Shown piece by piece: positions 19,128-26,699 of a DNA stretch of 64,000 bases. The translations under genes and the position numbers were made by a program. How positions within the stretch are numbered: the first letter of the stretch is position 1; each line of letters begins with the position of its first letter. The DNA comes from Methylosinus sp. Ce-a6. Its GTDB lineage: Bacteria; Pseudomonadota; Alphaproteobacteria; Rhizobiales; Beijerinckiaceae. Below the pieces are notes generated by a model. That model saw only the letters and a program-made list of their open reading frames with translations. It had not been told where the DNA came from and searched no databases. The stretch covers positions 30,477-94,476 of the forward strand of contig NZ_BGJX01000016.1 of assembly GCF_009811655.1 (NCBI RefSeq), written 5' to 3'.

Positions 19128-20480
19128 ATGAGGACGCACTCGCTGCGCTTGCGGCTGTTCCTCTTCGGAGCGGCCGCCATCGCCGCCGCGCTCGCGCTCG
19201 CCGGTTTCGTGCTGGTGCTCTTGTTCGAGCATCATGTCGAACGCACGATGGACGACGACATAGAGACCTATGTCCGCCAGCTCGTCTCCGATCTCGCCCT
19301 CGACAGCGACGGACGCCTGCGCGTCATCACGGCGACGCCGGACCCGCGTTTCGCGCGGTTTCGCTCCGGCTTCTATTGGCAGGTGGCGAGCGACGACGGC
19401 CGCGACGTCGAGCGTTCCGCCTCGCTCGGCGAGGAGGCGCTGGCGTTTCCGGCCGGTTGCGCGGGCAGCGAGCGGATTTTCTATCGTCGCCTCCGCGGCC
19501 CATGGGACAATGCGCTGCTCGGCGGGCAGCGCTGCATCACGCTCGGCGGGGCGGCGCCTTCGCGCATCCGCGTGCTGGCGGCGCTCGACCTTTCCGGCGT
19601 CGCCCGCGCTCGCGACGCTTTTGCCGCGGAGCTGGTCGCGGCTCTCTTTCTCATCGCGGTCGGGCTCGCCTTCGCCACCTGGATTCAGGTGGGGCTCGGC
19701 CTCGCGCCGCTCGCGAGGCTCGGCGCGGCGGTGGGCGAGATCGCCAAGGGCCGCCGCCGCCGGCTCGATTCGCCGGCCCCGCCGGAGGTGCGGCCGCTCA
19801 TCGACGAGGTGAATGGCTTGCTCGACGAGCGCGACAAGGAGATCGAGCGCGCGCGCAACCGCGCCGCCGATCTCGCCCATGGCTTGAAGACGCCGCTCAC
19901 CGCGCTCGCCGCCGATGCGCGCCTCTTGCGCGAGAAAGGCGAAACGGAGATCGCGCTCTCGCTCGACCGCATCGGCGACGCCATGCATCGCCATGTGACG
20001 CGCGAGCTGGCGCGGGCGAGGAGCCGCGGCCTCGCGCGAGGCGGCGAGCCGACTCCGGTGGCGGAAGTGGTGGACGCGCTGGCGCGCACGCTCGCCTCGG
20101 CCGGGACGGAGGCCGCCTTCGAGATGCGCATCGCGCCCGACGTCCGCGTCGCCGTCGATCGCGTCGATCTGATGGAGATACTCGGCAATCTCATGGAGAA
20201 CGCCGCGCGCCACGCGAGAGCGCGCATCCGCGTCATTGCCGCGGCGGGGCGTTTCATCGTCGAGGACGACGGGCCGGGGCTGCCGGAGGGGAGCGAGGCG
20301 CTCATCCGCCGCCGCGGCGGCCGGCTCGACGAGACCGGCGGCGCCGGCCTCGGCCTCGCCATCGTGCAGGACGTCCTCGACGCCTATGGCGCCGACATGC
20401 GCTTCTGCCGCTCCGAGCTCGGCGGGCTGCGCGTGGAGGTCGATCTTTCGGCCGCGGCGGCATTTCCCGCGACGGGCTGA
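19128..20480 (+). CDS. Sensor histidine kinase
   Basis: A 450-residue inner-membrane kinase with helix 1 at about 12-35, a periplasmic sensor loop, helix 2 at about 165-190, and a HAMP-like linker. The H-box is DLAHGLKTPLTAL (phosphorylated His), the N-box NLMENAARHA, then the G-box DDGPGLP and GGAGLGLAIVQD. The start at 19128 has GAGGGAAG upstream; the longer frame before it runs through the palindrome and is rejected. Together with 18362-19024 it forms a two-component pair next to the metal-efflux operon. Confidence 0.92.
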   Translation: MRTHSLRLRLFLFGAAAIAAALALAGFVLVLLFEHHVERTMDDDIETYVRQLVSDLALDSDGRLRVITATPDPRFARFRSGFYWQVASDDGRDVERSASLGEEALAFPAGCAGSERIFYRRLRGPWDNALLGGQRCITLGGAAPSRIRVLAALDLSGVARARDAFAAELVAALFLIAVGLAFATWIQVGLGLAPLARLGAAVGEIAKGRRRRLDSPAPPEVRPLIDEVNGLLDERDKEIERARNRAADLAHGLKTPLTALAADARLLREKGETEIALSLDRIGDAMHRHVTRELARARSRGLARGGEPTPVAEVVDALARTLASAGTEAAFEMRIAPDVRVAVDRVDLMEILGNLMENAARHARARIRVIAAAGRFIVEDDGPGLPEGSEALIRRRGGRLDETGGAGLGLAIVQDVLDAYGADMRFCRSELGGLRVEVDLSAAAAFPATG

Positions 20481-20487
20481 GCGCCGC

Positions 20488-21753
20488 TCAGGCGCCGGGT
20501 CCGAATTTCAGCCCGGAATCGATCGTCAGCCCGACGCCGACGCTCGCGAATTTGTCGCCGCGCACGATATTCGCCTGCGGCGTATGGACGAGGCAGGCGC
20601 GCTCGATCGCCGGAATGAAAGTGCTGCCGCCGGTGAAGAACACCGTGTCGACGTCCGCCGCCGCGACGCCCGCCGCTTTCAGGCAGCGCGCGACGCAATC
20701 GGCGAGCTTGCGGCATTCGTTCTCGATCGTCTGCTCGAAGAGCGCGCGGGACGTCTCGACGAGCAGCGCCTCGTCGACATAGGCGAGGTCGATCATCGCG
20801 GTCGCGGCGTCGGAGAGGATGATCTTCGCTTCCTCCACATCGCCCGCCACGCGATGACCGGCGCGATCGTCGATCGTTTTGACGAAGCGATCGACCTTCT
20901 CCGGCTCGGCGGCGATGGCGCGCAGCTGCTTCAATTCCTCGAGGCTCTTATTGTTGTAGAGGAAGGCGATGCGATGCCATTGCGCGAGATCGTGGAAATA
21001 GCCATTGGGCAGATCGAGCTCGGGGCGCTTCCTCTGCCGCGTCTGATAGCCGAACAAGGGCATGACTTGCTTGAGGCTCAGGCGATAGTCGAGATCGGTT
21101 CCGCCGACATGGACGCCGGCGTTGGCGAGAATATCGTCCTTGCGGTCGATTTTACGCCGGTTCTTCGGCGAGACCTTCACGACGGAAAAGTCGGAGGTGC
21201 CGCCGCCTATGTCGGCGATGAGGGCGATCTCCTCCCGCTCGATGCGCCGCTCATAATCGAGCGCGGCGGCGATGGGCTCATATTGGAAGAGCACGTCCTT
21301 GAAGCCCTGCGCGCGGGCGGCCGCGGCGAGCTGGTCCTGCGCGGTCCGATCGGCGGCTTCGTCGTCGTCGACGAAGAAGACCGGGCGGCCGAGCACGGCG
21401 CTCTCGATGGGCGCGCCGGCGCTCTGCTCGGTCTTCTCCTTCAGATGGCGCAGAAAGCTGCCCAATATCGCCGTGAAGGCGACGCGCTTGCCGCCGGCGG
21501 CGGTGGTCTCATGGATCAGCGAGCCGCCCAATATGCTCTTGATGGCGCGAAACAGCCGGCCGTTCTCGCGGTCGATATAGAGAGAGATGGCGGCGCGGCC
21601 GAAGCCGAGCTTGCCGCCATAGGCGGGGTAGAAGATCGCGCTCGGCAGCGAGACGCTGTCGCCCTCGAGCGGAACGAGCCTCGGCTCGCCCTCGGCGATA
21701 TAGCCGACGGAGGAGTTGGAGGTTCCGAAATCGATCCCGCAAGCGAGGCTCAC
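20488..21753 (-). CDS. Hsp70 family protein (YegD-like)
   Basis: A 421-residue actin-fold ATPase. Phosphate-1 motif CGIDFGTSNSSVGY is at the N-terminus, the adenosine/phosphate-2 region IADIGGGTSDFSVV in the middle, and VFFTGGSTFIPAI near the end. The substrate-binding domain of DnaK is missing, as in the YegD group. The start is a GTG at 21753: it gives the canonical N-terminus and has AAGGAG eight bases before it, while ATG choices would add an unrelated leader. It sits alone, convergent with the kinase gene. Substrate or partner unknown. Confidence 0.88.
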   Translation of the reverse strand: MSLACGIDFGTSNSSVGYIAEGEPRLVPLEGDSVSLPSAIFYPAYGGKLGFGRAAISLYIDRENGRLFRAIKSILGGSLIHETTAAGGKRVAFTAILGSFLRHLKEKTEQSAGAPIESAVLGRPVFFVDDDEAADRTAQDQLAAAARAQGFKDVLFQYEPIAAALDYERRIEREEIALIADIGGGTSDFSVVKVSPKNRRKIDRKDDILANAGVHVGGTDLDYRLSLKQVMPLFGYQTRQRKRPELDLPNGYFHDLAQWHRIAFLYNNKSLEELKQLRAIAAEPEKVDRFVKTIDDRAGHRVAGDVEEAKIILSDAATAMIDLAYVDEALLVETSRALFEQTIENECRKLADCVARCLKAAGVAAADVDTVFFTGGSTFIPAIERACLVHTPQANIVRGDKFASVGVGLTIDSGLKFGPGA

Positions 21754-21960
21754 GCGAATGTCTCCTTGGTGTCCATGTCGCGCGCTCGCAGAGCGAAAAA
21801 CGCGCCGCCGCCCCGACGAGCGTCGGCCGGATGACGGAACGGATGGGGGTTCTGGGCTGCGGGACGCGGCCGCGGGGAGGGCGGGCCGTCCGAATCTCGG
21901 GCGAAACTGCAATTTTTCGCGCGATTTTGCAAATGCGCGGGGCGTCTCCAAAGCGAGACA

Positions 21961-22024
21961 GTCATTGCGAGCGGAGCGAAGCAATCCAGGGGCCGCCCCG
22001 CGGCTTCGCCGCGCTCGCGATGAC
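21961..22024. repeat. Dispersed palindromic repeat, copy B
   Basis: The same family as 5351-5440: GTCATTGCGAGCGGAGCGAA at the left edge, the GCAATCCAGGGGCCGCCCCG centre, and CGCTCGCGATGAC as right arm. It is intergenic, between the Hsp70-like gene and queD. Confidence 0.8.
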
Positions 22025-22040
22025 GCTCCTCGAACGGGCC

Positions 22041-22418
22041 TCACTGCTTCTTCAGCACACAGCCTTCGTCGCAGGTGTCGCGGAAAACGCCGACCTCGTG
22101 GATCGCCGGCAGGGAGGGCTCGAGGTCGCGCCAGATATAGACGCAGAGATTTTCGAGCGTCGGCTTGCCCAGCCCTTCGAGATCGTTGAGGAAGGAATGG
22201 TCCAGCCGCTCGCGCAGCTCCTGCAGCCGCGCGCCGAGCCGGCCGAGGTCCATGACCCATTCCTCGCCCGCCGAGCGCGGCCCGCGCAACGTCACCCGCA
22301 CGCGGAACGAGTGCCCGTGCAGATTGCGGTATTTGCCGCCGGTCGGGTGCTCCGGATCATAGAGGGCGTGCGCCGCCTCGAAGCAGAACTCCCGATAGAC
22401 TTCGAACAGAACCGTCAT
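22041..22418 (-). CDS. queD: 6-carboxytetrahydropterin synthase QueD-like, catalytic Cys position altered
   Basis: A 125-residue T-fold protein of the PTPS/QueD family, which makes 6-carboxy-5,6,7,8-tetrahydropterin in the queuosine (7-deazaguanine) pathway. Zinc ligands are seen in FEAAHALY and the LHGHSF motif. The residue that is the catalytic Cys in the usual HKC..LHGH arrangement appears here as Tyr (GKYRNLHGHS). The C-terminus has an extra CDEGC. The ATG overlaps the stop of queE (ATGA at 22415-22418), so the pathway link is certain even though the chemistry of this copy is open to question. Confidence 0.85.
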   Translation of the reverse strand: MTVLFEVYREFCFEAAHALYDPEHPTGGKYRNLHGHSFRVRVTLRGPRSAGEEWVMDLGRLGARLQELRERLDHSFLNDLEGLGKPTLENLCVYIWRDLEPSLPAIHEVGVFRDTCDEGCVLKKQ

Positions 22419-23047
22419 TTCACCCCGATGGCCTTGTGCGTCTGATGCGAGAACCGCCAGCGCGGATGCGAGAGGCAATAGTCGATCGCCGCCCTCGTAT
22501 TGCGCAAACTGTCCGGCCCGTCCATGGGCTGGAGCAGGAAATGGTCGAAGGCGAGGCCTTCGAACAGCTCCGGCTCGGCGCCCTTTTGCGGATAGACGAG
22601 CTTGAGCTCGTCGCCCGCCGTCTGGACGAGCGGCGCGCCAGCCTTGGGGCTGACGCAGATCCAGTCGACCTCGGGCGGGACGGGGAGCGTCCCATTGGTC
22701 TCGACCGCGATCTCGAAGCCTCGCGTATGGAGCGCGTCGAGCAGCGCGGCGTCGATTTGCAGCATGGGCTCGCCGCCGGTCAAGACGACGAAACGCCGCT
22801 CGCGCCCCTCTCCCCAAAGACGCGCCAGATGGGCGGCGAGAGCTCCGGCGTCCGCGAATTTGCCGCCATTCTCGCCGTCGACGCCGACGAAGTCCGTGTC
22901 GCAGAAGCGGCAGGCGGCGTCCGCCCGGTCGGCCTCGCGGCCGCTCCAGAGGTTGCAGCCAGAAAAGCGGCAGAAGACGGCGGCCCGCCCGGCCTGGCGA
23001 CCCTCCCCTTGCAGCGTCTTGAAGGCTTCCTTGACCGCATAGGCCAT
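22415..23047 (-). CDS. queE: 7-carboxy-7-deazaguanine synthase
   Basis: A 210-residue radical-SAM enzyme that contracts 6-carboxytetrahydropterin to 7-carboxy-7-deazaguanine, the step after QueD. The substrate loop FKTLQGEG is at the N-terminus. The iron-sulfur cysteines are spaced C-x(14)-C-x(2)-C in SGCNLW...AACRFCDTD, the variant spacing usual for alphaproteobacterial QueE. VLTGGEPMLQ is the SAM-binding GGE motif. It is translationally coupled to the QueD gene. QueC and QueF are not in the window. Confidence 0.93.
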   Translation of the reverse strand: MAYAVKEAFKTLQGEGRQAGRAAVFCRFSGCNLWSGREADRADAACRFCDTDFVGVDGENGGKFADAGALAAHLARLWGEGRERRFVVLTGGEPMLQIDAALLDALHTRGFEIAVETNGTLPVPPEVDWICVSPKAGAPLVQTAGDELKLVYPQKGAEPELFEGLAFDHFLLQPMDGPDSLRNTRAAIDYCLSHPRWRFSHQTHKAIGVK

Positions 23048-23156
23048 GGTTCTGGTCCCGTGGAGCGAACCGGGCCTGATTAGGGCCTCGCGCGGCGGGG
23101 GTCCAGCGGGGCGGTGGCGCGTGACTTCGTGGTTTTACAATTTAGCGGCCGAGCTT

Positions 23157-23164
23157 GCCTGCTG
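23157..23164. repeat. Target-site duplication, left (GCCTGCTG)
   Basis: The eight bases GCCTGCTG immediately outside the left end of the mobile element are repeated exactly at 26451-26458 outside the right end. This is the direct footprint of transposition. Confidence 0.92.
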
Positions 23165-23187
23165 GGTAGTGGGTCAGTTTGAAATTT
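23165..23187 (+). repeat. Left terminal inverted repeat
   Basis: 23 bases, identical to the inverse complement of 26428-26450; begins GGTAGTGGGTCAG. Similarity stops exactly at base 24. Confidence 0.92.
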
Positions 23188-23240
23188 AGGCGGGTTGACG
23201 GGCCTACCGAAAGAGGCCGGCGGATGTTAGATATCCTGAC

Positions 23241-23468
23241 ATGACAGGACAGAAACCCAAACGCCCACGCGATACTAACCAGCTCGCCAAGTTCGTCGTG
23301 GACTTGGCGACGGGTGAATGCTCTGTCAAAGCTGAAACGGCAAAGGTCGCTAGGGCCAAGAAAGCGGGAGAGGTAGGCGGACCTGCGAGGGCACGCGCAC
23401 TAACTCCCGAACAACGGTCAGAAATCGCCCATGCAGCAGCGGCTGCTAGGTGGAAAAAAGGAAGCTAG
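23241..23468 (+). CDS. Small basic protein of the RPRDxNQLAK type, IS passenger
   Basis: A 75-residue protein with KRPRDTNQLAKFVVDLATGE at the N-terminus and a C-terminal KAGEVGGPARARALTPEQRSEIAHAAAAARW segment, here described by pieces: a Gly/Ala/Arg-rich stretch, then a short helix ending ARWKK. Small proteins with this layout are widespread in Hyphomicrobiales, and my recollection is that they are often close to insertion sequences. Its stop codon overlaps that of the convergent gene 23465-23956 through the bases CTAG. Role unknown; nucleic-acid binding is a guess from the charge. Confidence 0.7.
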   Translation: MTGQKPKRPRDTNQLAKFVVDLATGECSVKAETAKVARAKKAGEVGGPARARALTPEQRSEIAHAAAAARWKKGS

Positions 23469-23956
23469 GCCGCGTCATTATCTTCAGCCCCTTCTGAGCC
23501 AGCTGATGCTTCCATTTCCGCCACGTCTTCTGTTAAATCTAGGACGAGCTGTAGCTTCTTCTGGTCCGGGTTTGCTTCATTGTAGTGGTCAACAACCATT
23601 TTCAATTGGAAGGCATCGTTGACCATTCCGCGCCTGCTCTGCGCAACGGATTTTTCCATAAACCCGAACGACGCATTCTTGTCGACGTCGGCCCACAGAT
23701 TCAACTGGACGCCGCCGATGCTTGTCCGAACGGAGCGCTTGGCGCGATACCAGCGTTTGCCGTCAAACCGCTTCTCTTGCCTCAGACTTTCCGCCAAGGC
23801 TTCCTTAAATATCTTTCGAATGTCGCGAGGGGCGGGTCGATATAGGCCCTGCGCAAGCGCCCAGTCCACAACATTATCTAAACTTGTCGGCTCCGGATCG
23901 ACCTCCTCGATATAACGATCGAGGATGTTCGTCATCTGACCGTGGAAATTCGACAT
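23465..23956 (-). CDS. Unknown third gene of the HigB/ImmA operon
   Basis: A 163-residue protein starting MSNFHGQMTNILDRY, at an ATG 8 bases after the stop of the ImmA gene and with a GAGG site. An upstream in-frame start at 23995 would overlap the ImmA gene and is less likely. The protein has a helical N-terminal half (VVDWALAQGLYRPAPRDI), a charged centre (WYRAKRSVR) and a very acidic C-terminus (EDVAEMEASAG then EGAEDNDAA). No known domain is recognised. Its position at the end of the toxin-antitoxin operon inside a mobile element suggests a helper or regulator of that system. Confidence 0.75.
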   Translation of the reverse strand: MSNFHGQMTNILDRYIEEVDPEPTSLDNVVDWALAQGLYRPAPRDIRKIFKEALAESLRQEKRFDGKRWYRAKRSVRTSIGGVQLNLWADVDKNASFGFMEKSVAQSRRGMVNDAFQLKMVVDHYNEANPDQKKLQLVLDLTEDVAEMEASAGSEGAEDNDAA

Positions 23957-23964
23957 TGCGAGCC

Positions 23965-25125
23965 TCACAAATCTGCGTGGGCGATGGTTCCCCAACCGTC
24001 AGTTACAGCCTTGGCCGTGATGAACTTTCGTATTGGGATTTGGTATTTCCTGAGAAAAGCAAACGCGGTCCTCGGGTTTGATGCTTTGCGCCGATGTTGG
24101 ATTTGCCCGACGACAATGGCGGGATGAACTTCCATTCTAGCAGCGAAACCAATCACATCCCGTTCAGAGATAAACGGCTCTTTTCTCGCGAAAAAATCGT
24201 CCATCTTGGGCGTCGGGATGGCGAATCCGGCTGCCGCGGCGTTTGCAATGTCCTCTTCACTCTTTACGTTTGTTGCATTGTTTGCTTCTGCATCTTCAAG
24301 ATTGTCCAGTATTGCGCGCGCTTTTCCGTGCCCACATAGCACATGCTCAATTTCGTGTCGGATGACAAACCAGAAATTATCGAGCCGATCATGCAGGGTT
24401 GAAATTCCGATCACGGGAGAGGCGTCGTCTATCCAAGTACAAACCCCATCGACCTTCATTCCCGGCAGCCATTCGACAACGACAAAGCGAACGCCAGTGC
24501 TGGCGAGGATTTCCGGGACATCGCAAATTGCCTCTGGGTCGGTAATAAGCCGACGTAGGCGAATAACTGCGTCCCGCAACTTCTCCTCGTTATAGTCAGC
24601 AACATCGATACGCTTTGCGAGCTGTCTCACCCGGAAAAGCCAAGCGATATCGGCAGCCGCGTCGTCATCGTAATGAGTGCGCTTGGCGGCAAAAGCGGGG
24701 ACAGACTCGTCATTCCCAAATTTTGGCACATCGCTTAGGCTGCGCGCCTCAAAGAATCGCCGAACCTGAAGCTCCAAGAGGGTCGGGTCGCTTTCTTCCA
24801 GCCACCCGCGTCTTATCATTTCGCGGATCGGATACACGGCCTGCAACGTTGCACGCGTCTTGACGGCGGGGTCCGGCTCTTTCGCACGAGATAGGTCGAA
24901 CTGCTTCTGTAGATTCGCAAAAAACTCTGCGGGAACGTCGAAAGCATCTCCGAGCGCGCGTGCCATATCAGGGGTAATGCGCGTCCTTCCAGAAAGAATC
25001 GCATTAAGTTGTGGTTCAGCCATACCAAGGACGTACGCGAGATCGCGCTGCGACCACCCGCGAGCCTCTAGCTCTTCCTTGATGTGTTCCCCTGGGGGGT
25101 CCACGAAAATCCTAATTTCGTCCAT
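23965..25125 (-). CDS. XRE antitoxin fused to ImmA/IrrE zinc peptidase domain
   Basis: A 386-residue protein. Residues about 12-68 form an XRE helix-turn-helix (GWSQRDLAYVLGMAEPQLNA, HigA-type). From about 200 onward there is an ImmA/IrrE-type metallopeptidase domain with HEIEH at 257-261 followed by HGKAR. Such proteins bind the toxin operon promoter and are thought to be relieved by proteolysis. The gene starts 18 bases after the HigB-like gene with GAGAGAGG as ribosome site, and is followed 8 bases later by a third gene. Antitoxin function is inferred from order and domain; the peptidase residues are directly seen. Confidence 0.88.
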   Translation of the reverse strand: MDEIRIFVDPPGEHIKEELEARGWSQRDLAYVLGMAEPQLNAILSGRTRITPDMARALGDAFDVPAEFFANLQKQFDLSRAKEPDPAVKTRATLQAVYPIREMIRRGWLEESDPTLLELQVRRFFEARSLSDVPKFGNDESVPAFAAKRTHYDDDAAADIAWLFRVRQLAKRIDVADYNEEKLRDAVIRLRRLITDPEAICDVPEILASTGVRFVVVEWLPGMKVDGVCTWIDDASPVIGISTLHDRLDNFWFVIRHEIEHVLCGHGKARAILDNLEDAEANNATNVKSEEDIANAAAAGFAIPTPKMDDFFARKEPFISERDVIGFAARMEVHPAIVVGQIQHRRKASNPRTAFAFLRKYQIPIRKFITAKAVTDGWGTIAHADL

Positions 25126-25143
25126 GGCCTCTCTCGCCTGATT

Positions 25144-25440
25144 TTAGTGGTAATCTTCAATCGACATGACAGTCACCTTGTTTGGTGAGCACTCGTCATC
25201 GAGGCGAAAAACAAGCCTCCACTGAATGTTGAGTCGGATAGATCGTTGATCGCCTCGACCACCTTTCAGCTTCTCGTAATGAAGACTTTTCCAGTTCCTC
25301 AGGGTGCGCTCATCCGGCGCTGCTCTAATTTCGTTCAGTTTGCGGCGCGCAGATTGAATGACCGCAACTGGCAACCTGGTCTCGGCTGCTCGCGTCGTTT
25401 CGATCAAAGCCAATTGGCTATCTTCAAATTCCACGTCCAT
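25144..25440 (-). CDS. HigB/RelE-type toxin
   Basis: A 98-residue protein with the compact RelE-fold features of HigB: a helical N-terminus (FEDSQLALIETTRAAE), then LRNWKSLHYEKLKG, and the strand pair RSIRLNIQWRLVFRL typical of plasmid-maintenance killer proteins. HigB toxins cleave mRNA on the ribosome. The toxin-first gene order followed by an XRE antitoxin is the hallmark of higBA. GAGG directly precedes the ATG, and a well-spaced promoter lies 20-50 bases upstream. Confidence 0.87.
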   Translation of the reverse strand: MDVEFEDSQLALIETTRAAETRLPVAVIQSARRKLNEIRAAPDERTLRNWKSLHYEKLKGGRGDQRSIRLNIQWRLVFRLDDECSPNKVTVMSIEDYH

Positions 25441-25461
25441 CCTCGCGAATTACACCATCTG

Positions 25462-25490
25462 AATATAGGCGTCAACGCTGATTTATACAA
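25462..25490 (-). promoter_or_regulatory. Promoter of the HigB/ImmA operon
   Basis: On the minus strand TTGTAT (25490-25485) and TATATT (25467-25462) are separated by 17 bases, close to the sigma-70 consensus, ending about 21 bases before the toxin ATG. The AT-rich region is shared with the divergent transposase, whose own TTGACT (25513-25518) lies on the other strand. Confidence 0.6.
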
Positions 25491-25547
25491 GCGGTTAAAC
25501 TGACCAATATGCTTGACTTACGAAAAAATTAGTGAGATACAAGACCT

Positions 25548-26441
25548 ATGAACAAGCTGACAGCCGAAGACCGCGCTCGCATCCTCCACCTTCTTTGCGA
25601 AGGCCAGTCGATCCGCGCAATTACGCGCCTCACCGGCGCGAGCAAAAACACGGTCACTAAGCTGTTGATAGATGCGGGGAAGGCTTGCCACGCCTACCAC
25701 GATGCCAACGTGCGCAACGTGAAGGCCAAGCGCATTCAGGTCGACGAGATTTGGAGCTTCACCTACGCGAAGCAGAAGAATGTCGCGACGGCCAAGGCGG
25801 CCCCGGCCGATGCTGGCGACACATGGACGTGGACGGCGATCGAAGCTGATACGAAGCTGATCGTCTCCTACTTCGTCGGCGGGCGCGATGGTGAGTGCGC
25901 CATGTGGTTCATGGACGATCTGGCCTCGCGCCTCGCGAGCCGCGTCCAGCTTACGTCAGACGGTCACAAGGCGTATTTGGAAGCGGTTGAGGGCGCGTTC
26001 GGCTGCGATGTCGACTATGCGATGCTGGTCAAGATTTACGGCTCGGCACCCGAGAGCGCCAAAGGCCGCTACAGCCCCGCCGAATGCACTGGCGCTCGCA
26101 AAGAGAAGATCGAAGGCAAGCCCGATCCGGCGCACGTCAGCACGTCCTACGTCGAGCGGAACAACCTTACGATGCGGATGCATATGCGCCGCTTCACGCG
26201 TCTGACGAACGCCTTTTCGAAGAAGGTCGAAAACCACGCCTACGCCGTAGCGCTCCATATGATGTATTACAACTTCGTCCGCACTCATTCGAAACTGCGG
26301 ATGTCGCCGGCGATGGCGGCGGGCGTCTCCGATCGGCTTTGGGAGGTCGCGGATATCGTGGCGCTGGTCGAGGCCGAAGAGGCGAAGGTCGTAACGAAGC
26401 GCGGTCCTTACAAAAAATCGGCCGACGAAATTTCAAACTGA
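25548..26441 (+). CDS. IS1-family-like DDE transposase
   Basis: A 297-residue transposase. The N-terminal helix-turn-helix (about 5-50) has QSIRAITRLTGASKNTVTKL. The catalytic region starts at IQVDEIWSFTYAKQKN (first Asp), continues with QLTSDGHKAYLEAVEG (second Asp) and ends with TSYVERNNLTMRMHMRRFTR and the conserved FSKKVENHAYAVALHMMYYN. This is the pattern of the large IS1-family transposases common in Hyphomicrobiales. The last codons lie in the right inverted repeat. The enzyme appears intact, so the element may still be active. Confidence 0.9.
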   Translation: MNKLTAEDRARILHLLCEGQSIRAITRLTGASKNTVTKLLIDAGKACHAYHDANVRNVKAKRIQVDEIWSFTYAKQKNVATAKAAPADAGDTWTWTAIEADTKLIVSYFVGGRDGECAMWFMDDLASRLASRVQLTSDGHKAYLEAVEGAFGCDVDYAMLVKIYGSAPESAKGRYSPAECTGARKEKIEGKPDPAHVSTSYVERNNLTMRMHMRRFTRLTNAFSKKVENHAYAVALHMMYYNFVRTHSKLRMSPAMAAGVSDRLWEVADIVALVEAEEAKVVTKRGPYKKSADEISN

Positions 26442-26450
26442 CCCACTACC
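26428..26450 (-). repeat. Right terminal inverted repeat
   Basis: Exact inverse complement of 23165-23187. It overlaps the last four codons and stop codon of the transposase. Confidence 0.92.
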
Positions 26451-26458
26451 GCCTGCTG
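26451..26458. repeat. Target-site duplication, right (GCCTGCTG)
   Basis: Exact copy of 23157-23164, directly abutting the right terminal repeat. Confidence 0.92.
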
Positions 26459-26507
26459 GGGGAACTTGACGCAGATTGATATGGCAAACAATTATTTTGT
26501 TTAGGTG

Positions 26508-26536
26508 TTGACAGCGCCTACTAGCGTATGCGCTGT
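26508..26536 (+). promoter_or_regulatory. Possible promoter/operator ahead of the Panacea gene
   Basis: TTGACA (26508-26513) overlaps a perfect 7-base inverted repeat, ACAGCGC at 26511-26517 and GCGCTGT at 26530-26536, with a second small palindrome AGCG-TATG-CGCT inside. No good -10 is found at 17 bases. An operator for self-repression of the toxin-antitoxin pair is plausible but the gene begins 160 bases further on. Confidence 0.3.
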
Positions 26537-26699
26537 AACGCTGAATTAGCGATTTGTCAACTTGACGTGTATATCGCATTATGCATGTCAGCTCACGAGT
26601 GGCTTCGAAAAACCGAAATCTGACAGGCTGACGTACACCACGCGGACACTTTGCAAGGAGGAGCGCTCCGCATCGCCAAGAAAGCGGTTGTTGGAGGGG

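Larger units (their letters stand above)
23165..26450. mobile_element. IS1-family-like element (3286 bp) carrying a toxin-antitoxin operon
   Basis: Perfect 23-base terminal inverted repeats (23165-23187 and 26428-26450, beginning GGTAGTGGGTCAGTTTGAAA) are flanked by an exact 8-base target duplication. Inside, from left to right, are a small plus-strand gene (23241-23468); a minus-strand operon of three genes (25440 down to 23465) encoding a HigB-like toxin, an XRE-ImmA protein and an unknown protein; and the plus-strand transposase (25548-26441), whose last codons run into the right repeat. Passenger genes make up over half of the element. The insertion is intergenic, downstream of no intact gene. 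The perfect ends and duplication suggest a recent arrival. Confidence 0.9.

Noticed and set aside
23165..26450. CRISPR or tRNA-associated integration in the accessory regions
   Set aside because: No repeat-spacer array and no tRNA-like sequence was seen; the element is bounded by inverted ends and a target duplication instead.
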